A DNA stretch of 64,000 nucleotides from Calothrix brevissima NIES-22 (GTDB taxonomy: Bacteria; Cyanobacteriota; Cyanobacteriia; Cyanobacteriales; Nostocaceae). The notes beneath the pieces were generated by a model that saw only the letters and a list, made by a program, of their open reading frames with translations, did not search any database and was not told where the DNA came from. The translations under genes were made by a program, and so were the position numbers. Where the stretch lies: positions 4,587,083 to 4,651,082 of the forward strand of contig NZ_AP018207.1 in assembly GCF_002367995.1 (NCBI RefSeq), read 5' to 3'. Positions 33,374-42,245 of this stretch are shown piece after piece. How positions within the stretch are numbered: position 1 is the first letter of the stretch; every line of letters begins with the position of its first letter.

Positions 33374-33403
33374 TTTTATATGGATTTCATAAGTAAATGC
33401 CAA
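33374..33403 (+). promoter_or_regulatory. Degenerate TTTCAT repeat upstream of DUF2808 copy 3
   Basis: TTTTAT at 33374 and TTTCAT at 33385 (11 bp apart), followed by TGCCAA at 33398, the conserved +13 position. It lies 48 bp before the ATG of the third copy. Confidence 0.55.
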
Positions 33404-33450
33404 ACTGATAAATAGAAAGTAAATCAAGTTAATTGTTGAGGATAATCAAA

Positions 33451-33925
33451 ATGAAAAAAATGATTTATGTAGCAGCCATTCACTCTAACGATCGCATCTT
33501 CAGTTCCTGCTGTATGGGCAAGTGGAAAACCAGGAGATGCCAGAGGTTCCCATCTAGTCAAAAGTGTTGCAATTCCTGATTATGTTTATGCTACAGATGC
33601 CACTCATAAATTTGAAGTTCATGTGCAAGGTAAACCTCTGGCAGAACTGATGATTAATTTACCTGAAGGAGTGAAAATTAATAAGGGAATTGAGGTGAAA
33701 AATCAATCAGGGCAGAAAATTCCCACGACAGTTTCTATTAATGGACAAAAAACCACAGTAGCTTTCTCGCAACCAATAAACCCTGAGATGAAGCTATCGA
33801 TTTTTATGAAAGGAGTTAATACTCCAAGATATAGTGAAATTTGGCAATACCAAGTATATGCTAAGAAAGTTGGATTCACACAAGAAATTCCACTTGGTAC
33901 AGCCCAGATTCAGACTTATCCTTGA
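33451..33925 (+). pseudogene. DUF2808 protein copy 3, frameshifted in the signal peptide
   Basis: The ATG at 33451 starts a signal-like MKKMIYVAAI, but that frame then runs into non-homologous sequence. Shifting by one base after the tenth codon gives LTIASSVPAVWASGKPGDAR and then the full DUF2808 domain (LAELMINLPEGVKINKGIEV to KKVGFTQEIPLGTAQIQ). Without the shift the gene would encode about 157 residues, like the other two copies. Either a 1-bp mutation silenced it recently or the base is a sequence error. An in-frame ATG at 33623 would give only the last 100 residues, without a signal. Confidence 0.7.
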
Positions 33926-34056
33926 CCTAGACAATATAAATTGACTGCTTGGCTTTCCAATCAACTGGAGATTCTAATATAGTTTCAGTTCCTGAAGAAC
34001 TAACAAATCAGAAAAAAACATAGAGGGTCAAAAGTACTGTTTGTCTTTTGATTCTC

Positions 34057-35418
34057 TTATTTGCGTTGTAGTGCAAAAAATAGCACTATAATTTCACTGA
34101 CAGTACCCGCAAGCATTCCATACGCTGCTGAAGTAGCTCCGCTATGTCTAGTAAAAATCAGACTTGCACATACTATCAGGGTAAAAGCTGCGGCAACTAA
34201 TGTTGCAAGGTTAATGAACCAATTTTTTGCTCGGTGAATAAGCAGTCCTTGAAACGTATTTTGCAATGCCAGGAGCAAGGGTAAAAATGACAGTATTTGT
34301 ACAACCGGACGAGCTGCTTCCACAAGAGATGAATTATTTCCCAAAAACTGGCCAAGTAGTAGCAATCCTTTGTCCGTAAACCCAAGAAAAATTGGTATTA
34401 CAGTAAAACCCAAACCGACAAGAATCACAAAAGCAATAAGTGTTCGCCTAGAAGTTTCTTCATAAGTAGAAATTACCACTTGTTGAATCATACGTGTACC
34501 GTTGGCGATTGAAAGAAGTAACCCCCAGGCGGCGGGCCACACAGCAAGTGCAAGACTGCCATCGAATGAGCGAGCAATGAGACTTAGGAGTATTACCCTT
34601 GCACCCCAAACAATAAGCATTGTTGAGGCTAAAGGAAGATAGTAAAAGGCGACTCCACCAAAGGTTTTAGGCAGTTTCTGAGTCTCAAAATTTACTTGTT
34701 GGTTAAGGATAGAAATAGCACCAAGACGCAAACAAAACCATGTGACCAGTACTGCTTCAATCAGTATGGCTCCCATCATGGTGATACCTGCAAGAAACGC
34801 CCCGTCACTTCTAAGGCTGACTCCCACTGTCAGCGCCACAATTACCCAAGTCAATCGCGCCACACCTGCCCATCCTACAGCTACACTCTTTTGAGCGCGG
34901 ATCAGCAACCCCTGAAAGAATCGTCGCCAAGCAATAACGAAGGGCCACAGGAACATCAAAAGAAAAGCAGTTCTTCCTTGCGCTGCAATAAATGAGCTAA
35001 CGCCAAATACTTCTAAAAGAAGCCAGTTATATAAAGGCTCCCAAGTGAGTAAAAGAAAAATGCCACTCAGAGAAAGTCCCGCAATTACTGTAAATTGCCA
35101 AAGTGCGCGCCGAGATGCGACATAGCCTCCAAGAGCAGTTGAGGCATGAAGAATCATGATAATGGGGCTTTCCAGAAATACGGCAACTCCTTTGACTACC
35201 CCAACTCCAGCTAATGTCTCTTGCGGAAAGGCTAGGCGACTGAGTGCAGCAGTCTGGAGTGGATCGCCGAGAGTCATTGCCACATCAGTTAAGGAAAGAG
35301 GTATAAACTGGGCGAGTAAAATTAATAGCGATCGCCCTGAAGCTTTGTTATTACTTTCCTGTTCCTGTTGGGGTGAGGTGTTCATGATATTTTTCAGCAA
35401 TGTATGATGATAAGCCAC
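34057..35418 (-). CDS. MATE/ANK-like multi-pass exporter
   Basis: The product has 453 residues (442 from an ATG at 35385, where SPQQEQESNNKASGRSLLIL begins shortly after). About 12 hydrophobic helices with the opening LLAQFIPLSLTDVAMTLGDP resemble the MOP-superfamily group near ANK/MATE transporters. The gene overlaps the stop of the cysteine-synthase-like gene by one base, so the two are one translational unit. The natural reading is that it exports the product of that enzyme. A fragment of a close relative remains at 47001-47096. The transported compound is unknown. Confidence 0.72.
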   Translation of the reverse strand: MAYHHTLLKNIMNTSPQQEQESNNKASGRSLLILLAQFIPLSLTDVAMTLGDPLQTAALSRLAFPQETLAGVGVVKGVAVFLESPIIMILHASTALGGYVASRRALWQFTVIAGLSLSGIFLLLTWEPLYNWLLLEVFGVSSFIAAQGRTAFLLMFLWPFVIAWRRFFQGLLIRAQKSVAVGWAGVARLTWVIVALTVGVSLRSDGAFLAGITMMGAILIEAVLVTWFCLRLGAISILNQQVNFETQKLPKTFGGVAFYYLPLASTMLIVWGARVILLSLIARSFDGSLALAVWPAAWGLLLSIANGTRMIQQVVISTYEETSRRTLIAFVILVGLGFTVIPIFLGFTDKGLLLLGQFLGNNSSLVEAARPVVQILSFLPLLLALQNTFQGLLIHRAKNWFINLATLVAAAFTLIVCASLIFTRHSGATSAAYGMLAGTVSEIIVLFFALQRK

Positions 35419-36521
35419 TAAAAATACACAGGAGTCAGTGAGGCGATCGCATTATCGAGATGCTTTCCTTCTTTGAGGATAAATCCATAACGCGAAAGCC
35501 AATGGTCATCGTAGACTGTCTCAAGGTATCTATCCCCTCGATCTGGATTAACCATCAAAATCCGCGCACCAGCACCAAGAGAGCGCGCTAGATGCAAGCC
35601 ACCAGCCACAATTGCCCCTGTTGATGCACCAAGAAGCAATCCTTCACGACGTGCAAGTGCATGACACACAGAGTAGGCCAGATCCTCTGGTATCACGTAA
35701 GCGCGATCAAGCATTGAAAGATCCAGATTAGGTGGAAAGAACGATAACCCAATACCTGTCATTTTGTATGGTTTTGCTGGCGTTCCCATGATCGCTGAAC
35801 CCTCGACATCAACGCCAACAATACGTATTTTTGGAAATCGCGGTAGGAGATAACGAGTTATTCCCATTATTTGTCCCGCTGTGCTAACACCAACCACGAC
35901 AGCATCAAGTTCACCAGCAAAGTGGGCTTCAATTTCCCGCGCAGTGTAGTATGAATGTGCCTCAGTATTCCAAGGATTCAAGTGCTGACATGGATACCAA
36001 GCGTTAGGAATAGTCGCGGCAAGTTCACGCGCTCGTTTCATTCTTGCCTTCTGCATCGAGCCTGATTCGTCTGCCTCATGTAGCGGTACATCCACAAGTT
36101 CTGCACCGTATGCTTTCAGCATTCGTCTAAACGGTGGAGCAGTTTTTGCATCGACAACAATAATCACTCGATACCCTCGGACTGCTCCTACCATAGCTAG
36201 ACCAACACCGAAATTTCCTGAGCTTGACTCGATGATCGTACCACCAGGCACAAGAAGCCCTTCTTCCTCCGCACGCATGACGAGGTAAACTGCATTTTTC
36301 TCCTTAATTGACCCTCCGGGATTACAGCTCTCTAATTTCAAAAAGCATTCCGAGGTAAGACATACAGGAGAAATATTTCTAAGTTTTACAATCGGTACAT
36401 TTCCTATTGCCTGGGTAACATCAGCAGTCGTAGTATTTTTCCATTTACTATGATTGTTCCACTGAGAGTTTGAAACGCTCTCAAATGATGAAGATTTTGC
36501 AAGCTGATTCATATTAATCAT
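35418..36521 (-). CDS. SbnA/cysteine-synthase-like PLP enzyme
   Basis: The product has 367 residues, a fold-type II PLP enzyme of the O-acetylserine sulfhydrylase family. NPGGSIKEKN (67-76) carries the PLP Lys73, SSSGNFG (99-105) is the phosphate-binding or substrate loop, and GVSTAGQIMG near 225 is the Gly-rich cofactor loop. The SGNFG form is seen in both SbnA-type amino-carboxyethyl-glutamate synthases and other non-cysteine branches rather than the STGNTG of housekeeping CysK. Paired with an exporter in an overlapping operon, it may make a small amino-acid-based metal chelator. No SbnB-like partner is present, so the product stays open. The promoter region is cut by the IS4 element. Confidence 0.78.
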   Translation of the reverse strand: MINMNQLAKSSSFESVSNSQWNNHSKWKNTTTADVTQAIGNVPIVKLRNISPVCLTSECFLKLESCNPGGSIKEKNAVYLVMRAEEEGLLVPGGTIIESSSGNFGVGLAMVGAVRGYRVIIVVDAKTAPPFRRMLKAYGAELVDVPLHEADESGSMQKARMKRARELAATIPNAWYPCQHLNPWNTEAHSYYTAREIEAHFAGELDAVVVGVSTAGQIMGITRYLLPRFPKIRIVGVDVEGSAIMGTPAKPYKMTGIGLSFFPPNLDLSMLDRAYVIPEDLAYSVCHALARREGLLLGASTGAIVAGGLHLARSLGAGARILMVNPDRGDRYLETVYDDHWLSRYGFILKEGKHLDNAIASLTPVYF

Positions 36522-36847
36522 CCAAAGAAATCAGAAAGTAGTAGAAATTATCAGAGTTGCATGAACTTCCTCACTCGCTCGGATTTTTAGTTGCAATATC
36601 ACTACTACATTGTTTAATTGACGATAAGAATTGTAGTGAAGATTGCTTGTATAGCTCATCACTGCCTAAATCTGTTTCAATTTGACCAAAAGTAAATATC
36701 AATCAAGTTTTATTGAAAACTACCTAAGTAAACCTTTAAGTCCTGTCCACAAAAATATTAATGTCCACTATGGAATCGACCCAATACTTTTCGGTTAAGA
36801 CCAAAAACAGGTAGATTGAGAGTGATACTCAAAAACGCACACAGCTA

Positions 36848-38074
36848 ATGCAACTAGGAGAATTTTCGCTGGTATCACTTTTAATAGAATCGGGGGAAGT
36901 GCTAAAAGCGATAGAAACAGCGATACCAGCAGGGGCAATTGAGCAAGTATTAGGACAGACAGCTACTAGAGAAACACGAAAACGTAAACTGCCATCACAC
37001 TTGGTAGTCTGTATGGTGATTGCAATGAGTCTATGGTCATCGGATTCAATGCGAACTGTCCTGAAAAATCTAGTTCAAGGTTTACGGACACATAGGTTAA
37101 AGCTAGGGCAGTATTGGCGAGTACCAAGCCCATCATCAATTACAGAAGCAAGGCAGAGATTGGGATGTCGGGTGATGAGTCAGTTATTTCATCTATTGGT
37201 AAGCCCATTAGCCACTTGCCAAACTCCAGGGGCATTTTTATTTGGGCTACGAGTGATGGCAGCAGATGGAACAGTGTTAGATGTTCCCGATACGCCAGCA
37301 AATGCAAAAGTTTTTGGATATCCAGGAAGCCCAAAAGGAACTAGAGCAGCGTTTCCCAAAATTCGACTGGTGTTATTAATTGAAGCAGGAACTCACTTAA
37401 TCGTAGATGCCTTAATGTGTCCATATCGCATTGGAGAACGAGTGCGAGTCAAGAAACTGCTCCGTTCGGTAAAATCAGGAATGTTATTGATGTGGGATAG
37501 AGGACTTCATTCCTACCAAATGGTGCAGGCAACTCGAATGCAAGAATGCCATTTTTTAGGGCGAGTACCTGCCAATGTTAAGTTTGTAGCAGAACGAGTT
37601 TTAGACGATGGCTCATACCTTGCCTGGATTCATCCTGATGGTAAGTCCAAGAAAAAAGGTTGTAGCAAAATTCTGTTACGCGTCATCGAGTACACGATTG
37701 AAACAGAACCAGAACAAAAAACTTATCGCCTGATTACCAGTCTTCTAGATCCTCAACTTTACCCAGCTTTAGTCCTAGCTCGTGAATACCACCAGCGTTG
37801 GGAAGTAGAAAGTACGATTGATGAACTAAAAACCCATCTTAATGGTCGTAAAACACCGATCCGTTCACTTAACCCCCGTGAAGTCGTTCAGGAAGTTTAT
37901 GGTTGGCTTTTAGGGCATTGGGCAGTACGGTCTTTAATGTTTCACGCTTCGCAGCAGGCGGGGATATCGCCTCTGCGTTTGGGTTTCACTGGTACTCTCA
38001 AAGTCATTCGTGCCGCGATACCTGAATTTCAGCATACCCCAACTGAACAACTCCCTTTTTTTGGTCATGGTTGA
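36848..38074 (+). CDS. IS4-family transposase
   Basis: The product has 408 residues. DDE residues appear as MAADGTVLDV (Asp140), LLMWDRGLHS (Asp217) and the YREK signature Y314-x2-R317-x3-E321-x6-K328 within REYHQRWEVESTIDELK. The protein ends at FFGHG with TGA, whereas relatives continue with a basic C-terminal tail. That tail is present just downstream in another frame (38077-38235), so the gene is disrupted or shifted near its end. The catalytic core is complete. Confidence 0.87.
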   Translation: MQLGEFSLVSLLIESGEVLKAIETAIPAGAIEQVLGQTATRETRKRKLPSHLVVCMVIAMSLWSSDSMRTVLKNLVQGLRTHRLKLGQYWRVPSPSSITEARQRLGCRVMSQLFHLLVSPLATCQTPGAFLFGLRVMAADGTVLDVPDTPANAKVFGYPGSPKGTRAAFPKIRLVLLIEAGTHLIVDALMCPYRIGERVRVKKLLRSVKSGMLLMWDRGLHSYQMVQATRMQECHFLGRVPANVKFVAERVLDDGSYLAWIHPDGKSKKKGCSKILLRVIEYTIETEPEQKTYRLITSLLDPQLYPALVLAREYHQRWEVESTIDELKTHLNGRKTPIRSLNPREVVQEVYGWLLGHWAVRSLMFHASQQAGISPLRLGFTGTLKVIRAAIPEFQHTPTEQLPFFGHG

Positions 38075-38076
38075 TC

Positions 38077-38235
38077 ATGGAGATTTTAGATGAAAAAATT
38101 GCGCCTCGACAACACAGAAGCAATCCTCGATTAGTCAAAAAAACTCGTTCTAAATTTCCGTCTAAGAAGCCTGTTCATCGTGGCACTGGTACTCAACGCC
38201 AAGCGTGTAATTTTTCTATTATTAATACTGCTTAA
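38077..38235 (+). pseudogene. Out-of-frame C-terminal tail of the IS4 transposase
   Basis: These 52 codons start 2 bp after the transposase stop, reading DEKIAPRQHRSNPRLVKKTR and then a Lys/Arg-rich end. The DEK-PPR-R-NPR pattern is the usual extreme C-terminus of this transposase group. Its frame differs from the main gene, so a small indel separates them. Confidence 0.6.
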
Positions 38236-38289
38236 TTCTTAACCGAAAAGTATTGGGAATCGACCTATTTTTTATCTTGAAGTAGAAAG

Positions 38290-38306
38290 ATGAAATCAAG
38301 ATGAAA
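38290..38306 (-). promoter_or_regulatory. TTTCAT direct repeat on the minus strand
   Basis: ATGAAA at 38290 and 38301 is the complement of a TTTCAT pair 11 bp apart. It points toward the SbnA-like/exporter operon, but the IS4 element now separates them. Without the element it would be about 280 bp before that start codon. Confidence 0.6.
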
Positions 38307-38556
38307 TTTTTTATTTGGTCTTTCATCTTTTATTAAAATCAGTATTAATACGTGTTATTGTCATTTAATCTACTTCTATCTTTTACGCAGCATTAACTTA
38401 AAAAAATCCTCTTAAATACATATATATGAATTACAATTGTCTGCAAAAAATATTGGTATAACATTTCACTTGTAATTAAAAATTAGAGGCTAACCTCAAT
38501 TGTTTGCCAATTAATTAACGGTACAAATATTATCAATTTTCTTAAGATAGTCGGAA

Positions 38557-38790
38557 TTTCATCTTGATTTCATATTTACGTGTCAAAATTATTATTGACT
38601 CAATAGATATCTTGCAAAACTTAGTTTCTATAACTCCTCAAACTAAGTTCACACCCTATTTAGGCAAGTTAGTCTACTGAGTCTTTTCTGTTTGATTATG
38701 TATCGCTAAAATACTAGCCTACTGTTAGGTCTTGTATAGCTTAATTCTAATTCTTAAGAATTTCATCCTAATTTCATATCTAAATGTCAA
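38557..38790 (+). promoter_or_regulatory. Two TTTCAT-N5-TTTCAT-N7-TGTCAA sites upstream of the response regulator
   Basis: TTTCAT at 38557/38568 with TGTCAA at 38581 and TAGATA at 38604; TTTCAT at 38761/38772 with TGTCAA at 38785. Both keep the exact 11-bp and 13-bp spacings. They suggest autoregulation of the two-component system. Confidence 0.75.
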
Positions 38791-38869
38791 CCTATTTATA
38801 GGGGTATCCCTATTGCAAACTATGCTGACATCACAAATTTACAACGAACCTTTTACTACTCAATTTGAT

Positions 38870-39574
38870 ATGAGGGTGCTGCTAGTCGAAGATGAGCCAG
38901 ATTTAGGGGCTGCTATCAAGCGCACCTTAAATCAACATAAGTACTTAGTTGACTGGGTAATGGATGGTACTGAAGCATGGGCTTACTTAGAAAATAGCTC
39001 GGCACAGTATACAGTCGCAATTCTCGATTGGATGCTTCCAGGAATTACTGGTTTAGAATTGTGCAAAAGACTGCGTTACAAAGTCAATCCTCTTCCTATC
39101 TTAATGCTAACTGCCAAAGATAGAATGGAAGATAAAGTTGCCGGACTAGATGCAGGTGCTGATGACTACTTAGTAAAACCATTTAGTATGGTAGAACTGC
39201 TAGCACGATTGCGAGCTTTGCAGCGTCGCTCTCCGCATTTTCAACCCCAACAATTGACTGTTGGTAACTTGACTCTAGATTATGGCAACAGTACAGTTGT
39301 CAGACAAAATACTACGGGTGAACAGCAATCGATTCCTTTAACTAATAAAGAATTCCAACTATTGGAATATTTGATGAAGCATCCCAACCAGATTGTTACT
39401 ACTGAACAAATTCGCAATCAAATTTGGGAAGTTAATGCGGAATCCAGTAGCAATGTAGTGGCGGCGCAAATACGTTTGTTACGTCGCAAACTCACCCATA
39501 GCGACTGTCTTAACCCAATTGAAACTTTGCACGGTATGGGGTATCGTCTTAATTTCACTAATGAATCACAATAA
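38870..39574 (+). CDS. rppA: OmpR-family response regulator (RppA/CopR-like)
   Basis: The product has 234 residues from the ATG at 38870. The frame is open to 38732, but that stretch contains a TTTCAT operator; an ATG at 38822 is also possible. The receiver domain shows acidic pocket VEDEPD, phospho-acceptor Asp53 in VAILDWMLPG and YLVKPF near residue 100. The C-terminal winged helix ends with VVAAQIRLLRRKLTH and ETLHGMGYRLNF as in OmpR/PhoB proteins. Family members bind direct repeats about 11 bp apart, which is the spacing of the TTTCAT sites in this island. Its 3' end overlaps the kinase gene by 14 bp. Synechocystis relatives RppA/NrsR and CopR respond to redox, nickel or copper. Confidence 0.87.
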   Translation: MRVLLVEDEPDLGAAIKRTLNQHKYLVDWVMDGTEAWAYLENSSAQYTVAILDWMLPGITGLELCKRLRYKVNPLPILMLTAKDRMEDKVAGLDAGADDYLVKPFSMVELLARLRALQRRSPHFQPQQLTVGNLTLDYGNSTVVRQNTTGEQQSIPLTNKEFQLLEYLMKHPNQIVTTEQIRNQIWEVNAESSSNVVAAQIRLLRRKLTHSDCLNPIETLHGMGYRLNFTNESQ

Positions 39575-40994
39575 GCTGTTTCGGCTCACTCGTATTCGTT
39601 TGGCTCTATATTATGCCATTGTTATGGGTTTAATTTTAAGCCTATGTGCATTCGGTTTTTATCGAGCAGTATTCCATGCCCATGTAGTAGCTTTAGACAG
39701 TGAAATCGAGTCTGTAGCGGGGACACTGCACGACAGTATCGAACTCAAACTACAGTCACCTGGACGTTTGGAACCTTTGGCGCATCAATTATTTCCAAAT
39801 ATAGATAATTGTGGAACTGGGGCTACTAATTGTATTCAACAACAGCTGCATCCTAAACGTCATCTTCTCGGTATCGTTACTAAAACTAGCTACTATATAC
39901 GTTTTTTTGATACTTCCGGGAAATTAATTGCTAATGCTGGTTATTATCCAAAGGGATTACCTAATGTTTTTAATCAAAAAACTTGGCAATTTCTTAAAGA
40001 TAGTAAAGGCAAAGATTACCATCAAATTACTCTAGCTTTGCATACTCAAAATTATCAAGATTGGGGGTATATGCAAGTTGGGCGAAGTTTAGAAGAGTTT
40101 AATCATTATTTAGATAGTGTAAAACTAATTTTGGTATTAGGACTGCTAGTTGCAATGGGTATGATTGCTGGTGCTAGTTGGTGGCTATCAGGATTAGCTA
40201 TGCAGCCAATTTATCAATCCTATCGACAAATTCAACAGTTTACAGCAGATGCAGCACATGAATTACGAACTCCCATAGCTGCAACAGGTGCAACGGTGGA
40301 ATCAGCACTTTTAATGCCGCAAATAGATGAAGAAGAGACACGAGATATTTTGCAGACTATACAGCGTCAGAATCAACGACTAACAGCTTTAATTGTTGAT
40401 TTATTAATGTTGGCACGTATAGATAGACAAACCCAAAAATTACAACGTGAAATTTGTTGCCTAAATGATATTGTTAGCGATTTGGTTGAGGAATTTGAAG
40501 CGATGACAACTGCCGCAGGGGTAAAGCTGAAATCTTTAATACGAGTGCATCAGCCCCTAAATATTATGGGTAATTCTGACCAACTTTATCGCTTGTTTTC
40601 TAATTTAATTGTCAATGCAATTCAATACACACTCAGAGGAGGGGAAGTAACAGTTCTATTAGATCGCAGCGAACATAATGCCATAATTAAAGTTCAAGAT
40701 ACAGGCATTGGAATTCCAAAACACGAACTCAAGCGAATTTTTGATCGCTTTTATCGGGTAAGTAGCGATCGCTCTCGTAGCACTGGTGGTTCTGGTTTGG
40801 GACTAGCCATTGTTCAAGCTATTGTTCAAGCACATCAAGGTAAGATAAATGTACAAAGCGAATTAGGTAAAGGCAGCACTTTTACAGTTGAATTACCTTT
40901 GGATGTTGCTCCACTAAGGAGCGTAGGCGCAGCCCGCCGTAGGCATCGCTCTATCTCTCTATTGAAATTGATGTATCGCAATTTACGTAGTTAG
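39561..40994 (+). CDS. rppB: Sensor histidine kinase (RppB/CopS-like)
   Basis: The product has 477 residues from the ATG at 39561, overlapping the regulator gene by 14 bp. Two membrane helices (about 14-34 and 187-208) enclose a periplasmic sensor of about 150 residues with two Cys (CGTGATNC) and the HPKRHLLG segment typical of RppB-like sensors. The H-box FTADAAHELRTP carries the phospho-His (about residue 233), and N, G1 (VQDTGIGIP), F and G2 (GGSGLGLAI) boxes follow. After the normal end (FTVELPLDV) a GC-rich repeat adds an Arg-rich tail that relatives lack. It most likely senses periplasmic copper or another metal and controls the TTTCAT regulon. Confidence 0.87.
   Translation: MNHNKLFRLTRIRLALYYAIVMGLILSLCAFGFYRAVFHAHVVALDSEIESVAGTLHDSIELKLQSPGRLEPLAHQLFPNIDNCGTGATNCIQQQLHPKRHLLGIVTKTSYYIRFFDTSGKLIANAGYYPKGLPNVFNQKTWQFLKDSKGKDYHQITLALHTQNYQDWGYMQVGRSLEEFNHYLDSVKLILVLGLLVAMGMIAGASWWLSGLAMQPIYQSYRQIQQFTADAAHELRTPIAATGATVESALLMPQIDEEETRDILQTIQRQNQRLTALIVDLLMLARIDRQTQKLQREICCLNDIVSDLVEEFEAMTTAAGVKLKSLIRVHQPLNIMGNSDQLYRLFSNLIVNAIQYTLRGGEVTVLLDRSEHNAIIKVQDTGIGIPKHELKRIFDRFYRVSSDRSRSTGGSGLGLAIVQAIVQAHQGKINVQSELGKGSTFTVELPLDVAPLRSVGAARRRHRSISLLKLMYRNLRS
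40914..40955 (+). repeat. Interspersed repeat forming the kinase C-terminus
   Basis: A GC-rich run (AAGGAGCGTAGGCGCAGCCC and onward to GGCATCGCT) stands inside the 3' end of the kinase gene. It is translated as RSVGAARRRHRSIS, unlike kinase tails. Similar GCGTAGGC/CCGCCGTAGG strings are common intergenic repeats in Nostoc-type genomes. Confidence 0.55.
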
Positions 40995-41064
40995 TTAGAA
41001 ATAAGATTTTTTACCTAATACGAAGTTGCCAAAGATAGTATTGTTACATTCTATTTGGTATAAA

Positions 41065-41943
41065 TTAAACAGCATCGATCCAAAAATCAGCTGTGACGAT
41101 TTTGCCATTGCGATTAAACTGACCCCAGAGCTTATACTTTCCTGGTTGAGGAAAGCTAGTCATAAAATGAACCTGTCCAGCAGGAGCATCTTTTAGCGCG
41201 TGAGCATGAATGTAATCTGCTGCTGTTAATGAGGTTGACTGTCGCAGGATAACTAAATGTCCTTTTTCTCCTAAGTATGGCTGCAAGTCTGTAAGCGGTT
41301 GATTGTTAGAAGCATCTTGTAATTTAAACATTAAACTGACTTCTTTACCCACTTTCACAGTAGGTTCAGAAACAGCAAGATTGACTTTAATATCATTGAA
41401 CGTTTTACTGCGATTTAGGTTAATTTCTGGGGCTGCAATACTGTTTCCAGGAACTTGTGTTTTCAACACTGAGACTTGTTCTGTTTGACCAGCAGGTTTG
41501 TAGTCACTAAAAAATGTGTAATTGCCTGCTTGCGGAAAACTGGCTGTAACTTCAAACTGCCCATTTTCTTTATATGTGGGATGAAGATGACTAAAAAACT
41601 GAAGATCATCACTGACAAGAATGAGGTGCATGAGCTTTTCTTGGAAAGTGTCAAACTTTGCTATTGCTTTCCCATCCGAATCTTGAACACCAATTACTAT
41701 CGGAATATTTTTATTAGGTGTAATAATGCTTGGGACTTTAAGTTTTGCCTGGGTAAATGCTTTCTTCCCATCACCTGTGCCATTTGTTGAATGTTCTCTG
41801 TGATTTATATCACCCATAGAATGTTCTTCATGCTGATCTGTGTCAGCAGATATTGGTTTTCCTTCGTCTCTAAGTAATAAGGAGCAACTTTGAATTAGTA
41901 TCAAAGTAGTAGTTATAGCAATTGTATTCAGAAATCGATTCAT
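41065..41943 (-). CDS. Exported lipoprotein with His/Asp-rich N-terminus (metal island)
   Basis: The product has 292 residues with a lipoprotein signal (LILIQSCSL). A His/Asp/Glu-rich linker (DQHEEHSMGDINHREHS) could bind metal. Two similar beta-sandwich units follow: LMHLILVSDDLQFFSHLHPT with FPQAGNYTFFSDYKP, then GHLVILRQSTS with FPQPGKYKLWGQFNRNG. This layout is known from proteins encoded near copper pumps and P-type ATPases; the function is not established. It lies downstream of a small membrane protein gene and a MerR operator on the same strand, which probably drives it. Confidence 0.72.
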   Translation of the reverse strand: MNRFLNTIAITTTLILIQSCSLLLRDEGKPISADTDQHEEHSMGDINHREHSTNGTGDGKKAFTQAKLKVPSIITPNKNIPIVIGVQDSDGKAIAKFDTFQEKLMHLILVSDDLQFFSHLHPTYKENGQFEVTASFPQAGNYTFFSDYKPAGQTEQVSVLKTQVPGNSIAAPEINLNRSKTFNDIKVNLAVSEPTVKVGKEVSLMFKLQDASNNQPLTDLQPYLGEKGHLVILRQSTSLTAADYIHAHALKDAPAGQVHFMTSFPQPGKYKLWGQFNRNGKIVTADFWIDAV

Positions 41944-41986
41944 TGATTTTGCTCCATTTTTTAATGATTGAAGTTATTCAAAAGTC

Positions 41987-42181
41987 TTAATTAATCTGGG
42001 GAGTTAATATCGCAAGCATTAGAACCACAACTTTGAGTTGCCAAGGTGCTAATATTAAACTGAAAATTAGGCAAGCAACTGTAGATAAACTTGTTAATTC
42101 TGCCATGTCGTCAGTAGAATTTTTAAACAGATAACTAACTGCTAAACCAATCGTCAGTGGAATCAGAAAAAGCAAACTCAT
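41987..42181 (-). CDS. Small membrane protein, 64 aa
   Basis: Two hydrophobic helices (LLFLIPLTIGLAVSYLF and LIFSLILAPWQLKVVVLMLA) are joined by a polar loop (KNSTDDMAELTSLST). The frame is open upstream to 42253, but that part overlaps a chopped copZ remnant and looks non-coding, so the ATG at 42181 is chosen. Similar short proteins with a STDDxAxLT loop occur in cyanobacteria with no known role. It lies 43 bp before the lipoprotein gene and about 210 bp after a MerR operator. Confidence 0.6.
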   Translation of the reverse strand: MSLLFLIPLTIGLAVSYLFKNSTDDMAELTSLSTVACLIFSLILAPWQLKVVVLMLAILTPQIN

Positions 42182-42245
42182 ACAAGTCACATCTCTCCTA
42201 AAAGCAGAAGGACTTTTATAAAATGAATATTTGACTATCAGCAGT

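Larger units (their letters stand above)
36782..38255 (+). mobile_element. IS4-family insertion sequence with 10-bp target duplication
   Basis: The element has 1474 bp. It is bounded by perfect 19-bp inverted repeats CAATACTTTTCGGTTAAGA (36782-36800) and its complement (38237-38255). The 10-bp target duplication GGAATCGACC flanks both ends (36772-36781 and 38256-38265). It lies between the SbnA-like gene and a minus-strand TTTCAT operator. Confidence 0.92.

Noticed and set aside
33951-33975. Fifth MerR operator (CCAATCAACTGGAGATTC)
   Set aside because: Only one half of the palindrome is preserved and no gene follows in the right direction; at most a decayed copy of the copM promoter.
35418-36521. 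Housekeeping cysteine synthase (CysK)
   Set aside because: The substrate loop is SSGNFG rather than STGNTG and the gene is fused by overlap to an exporter on a plasmid, so a specialised role is more likely, though not proven.
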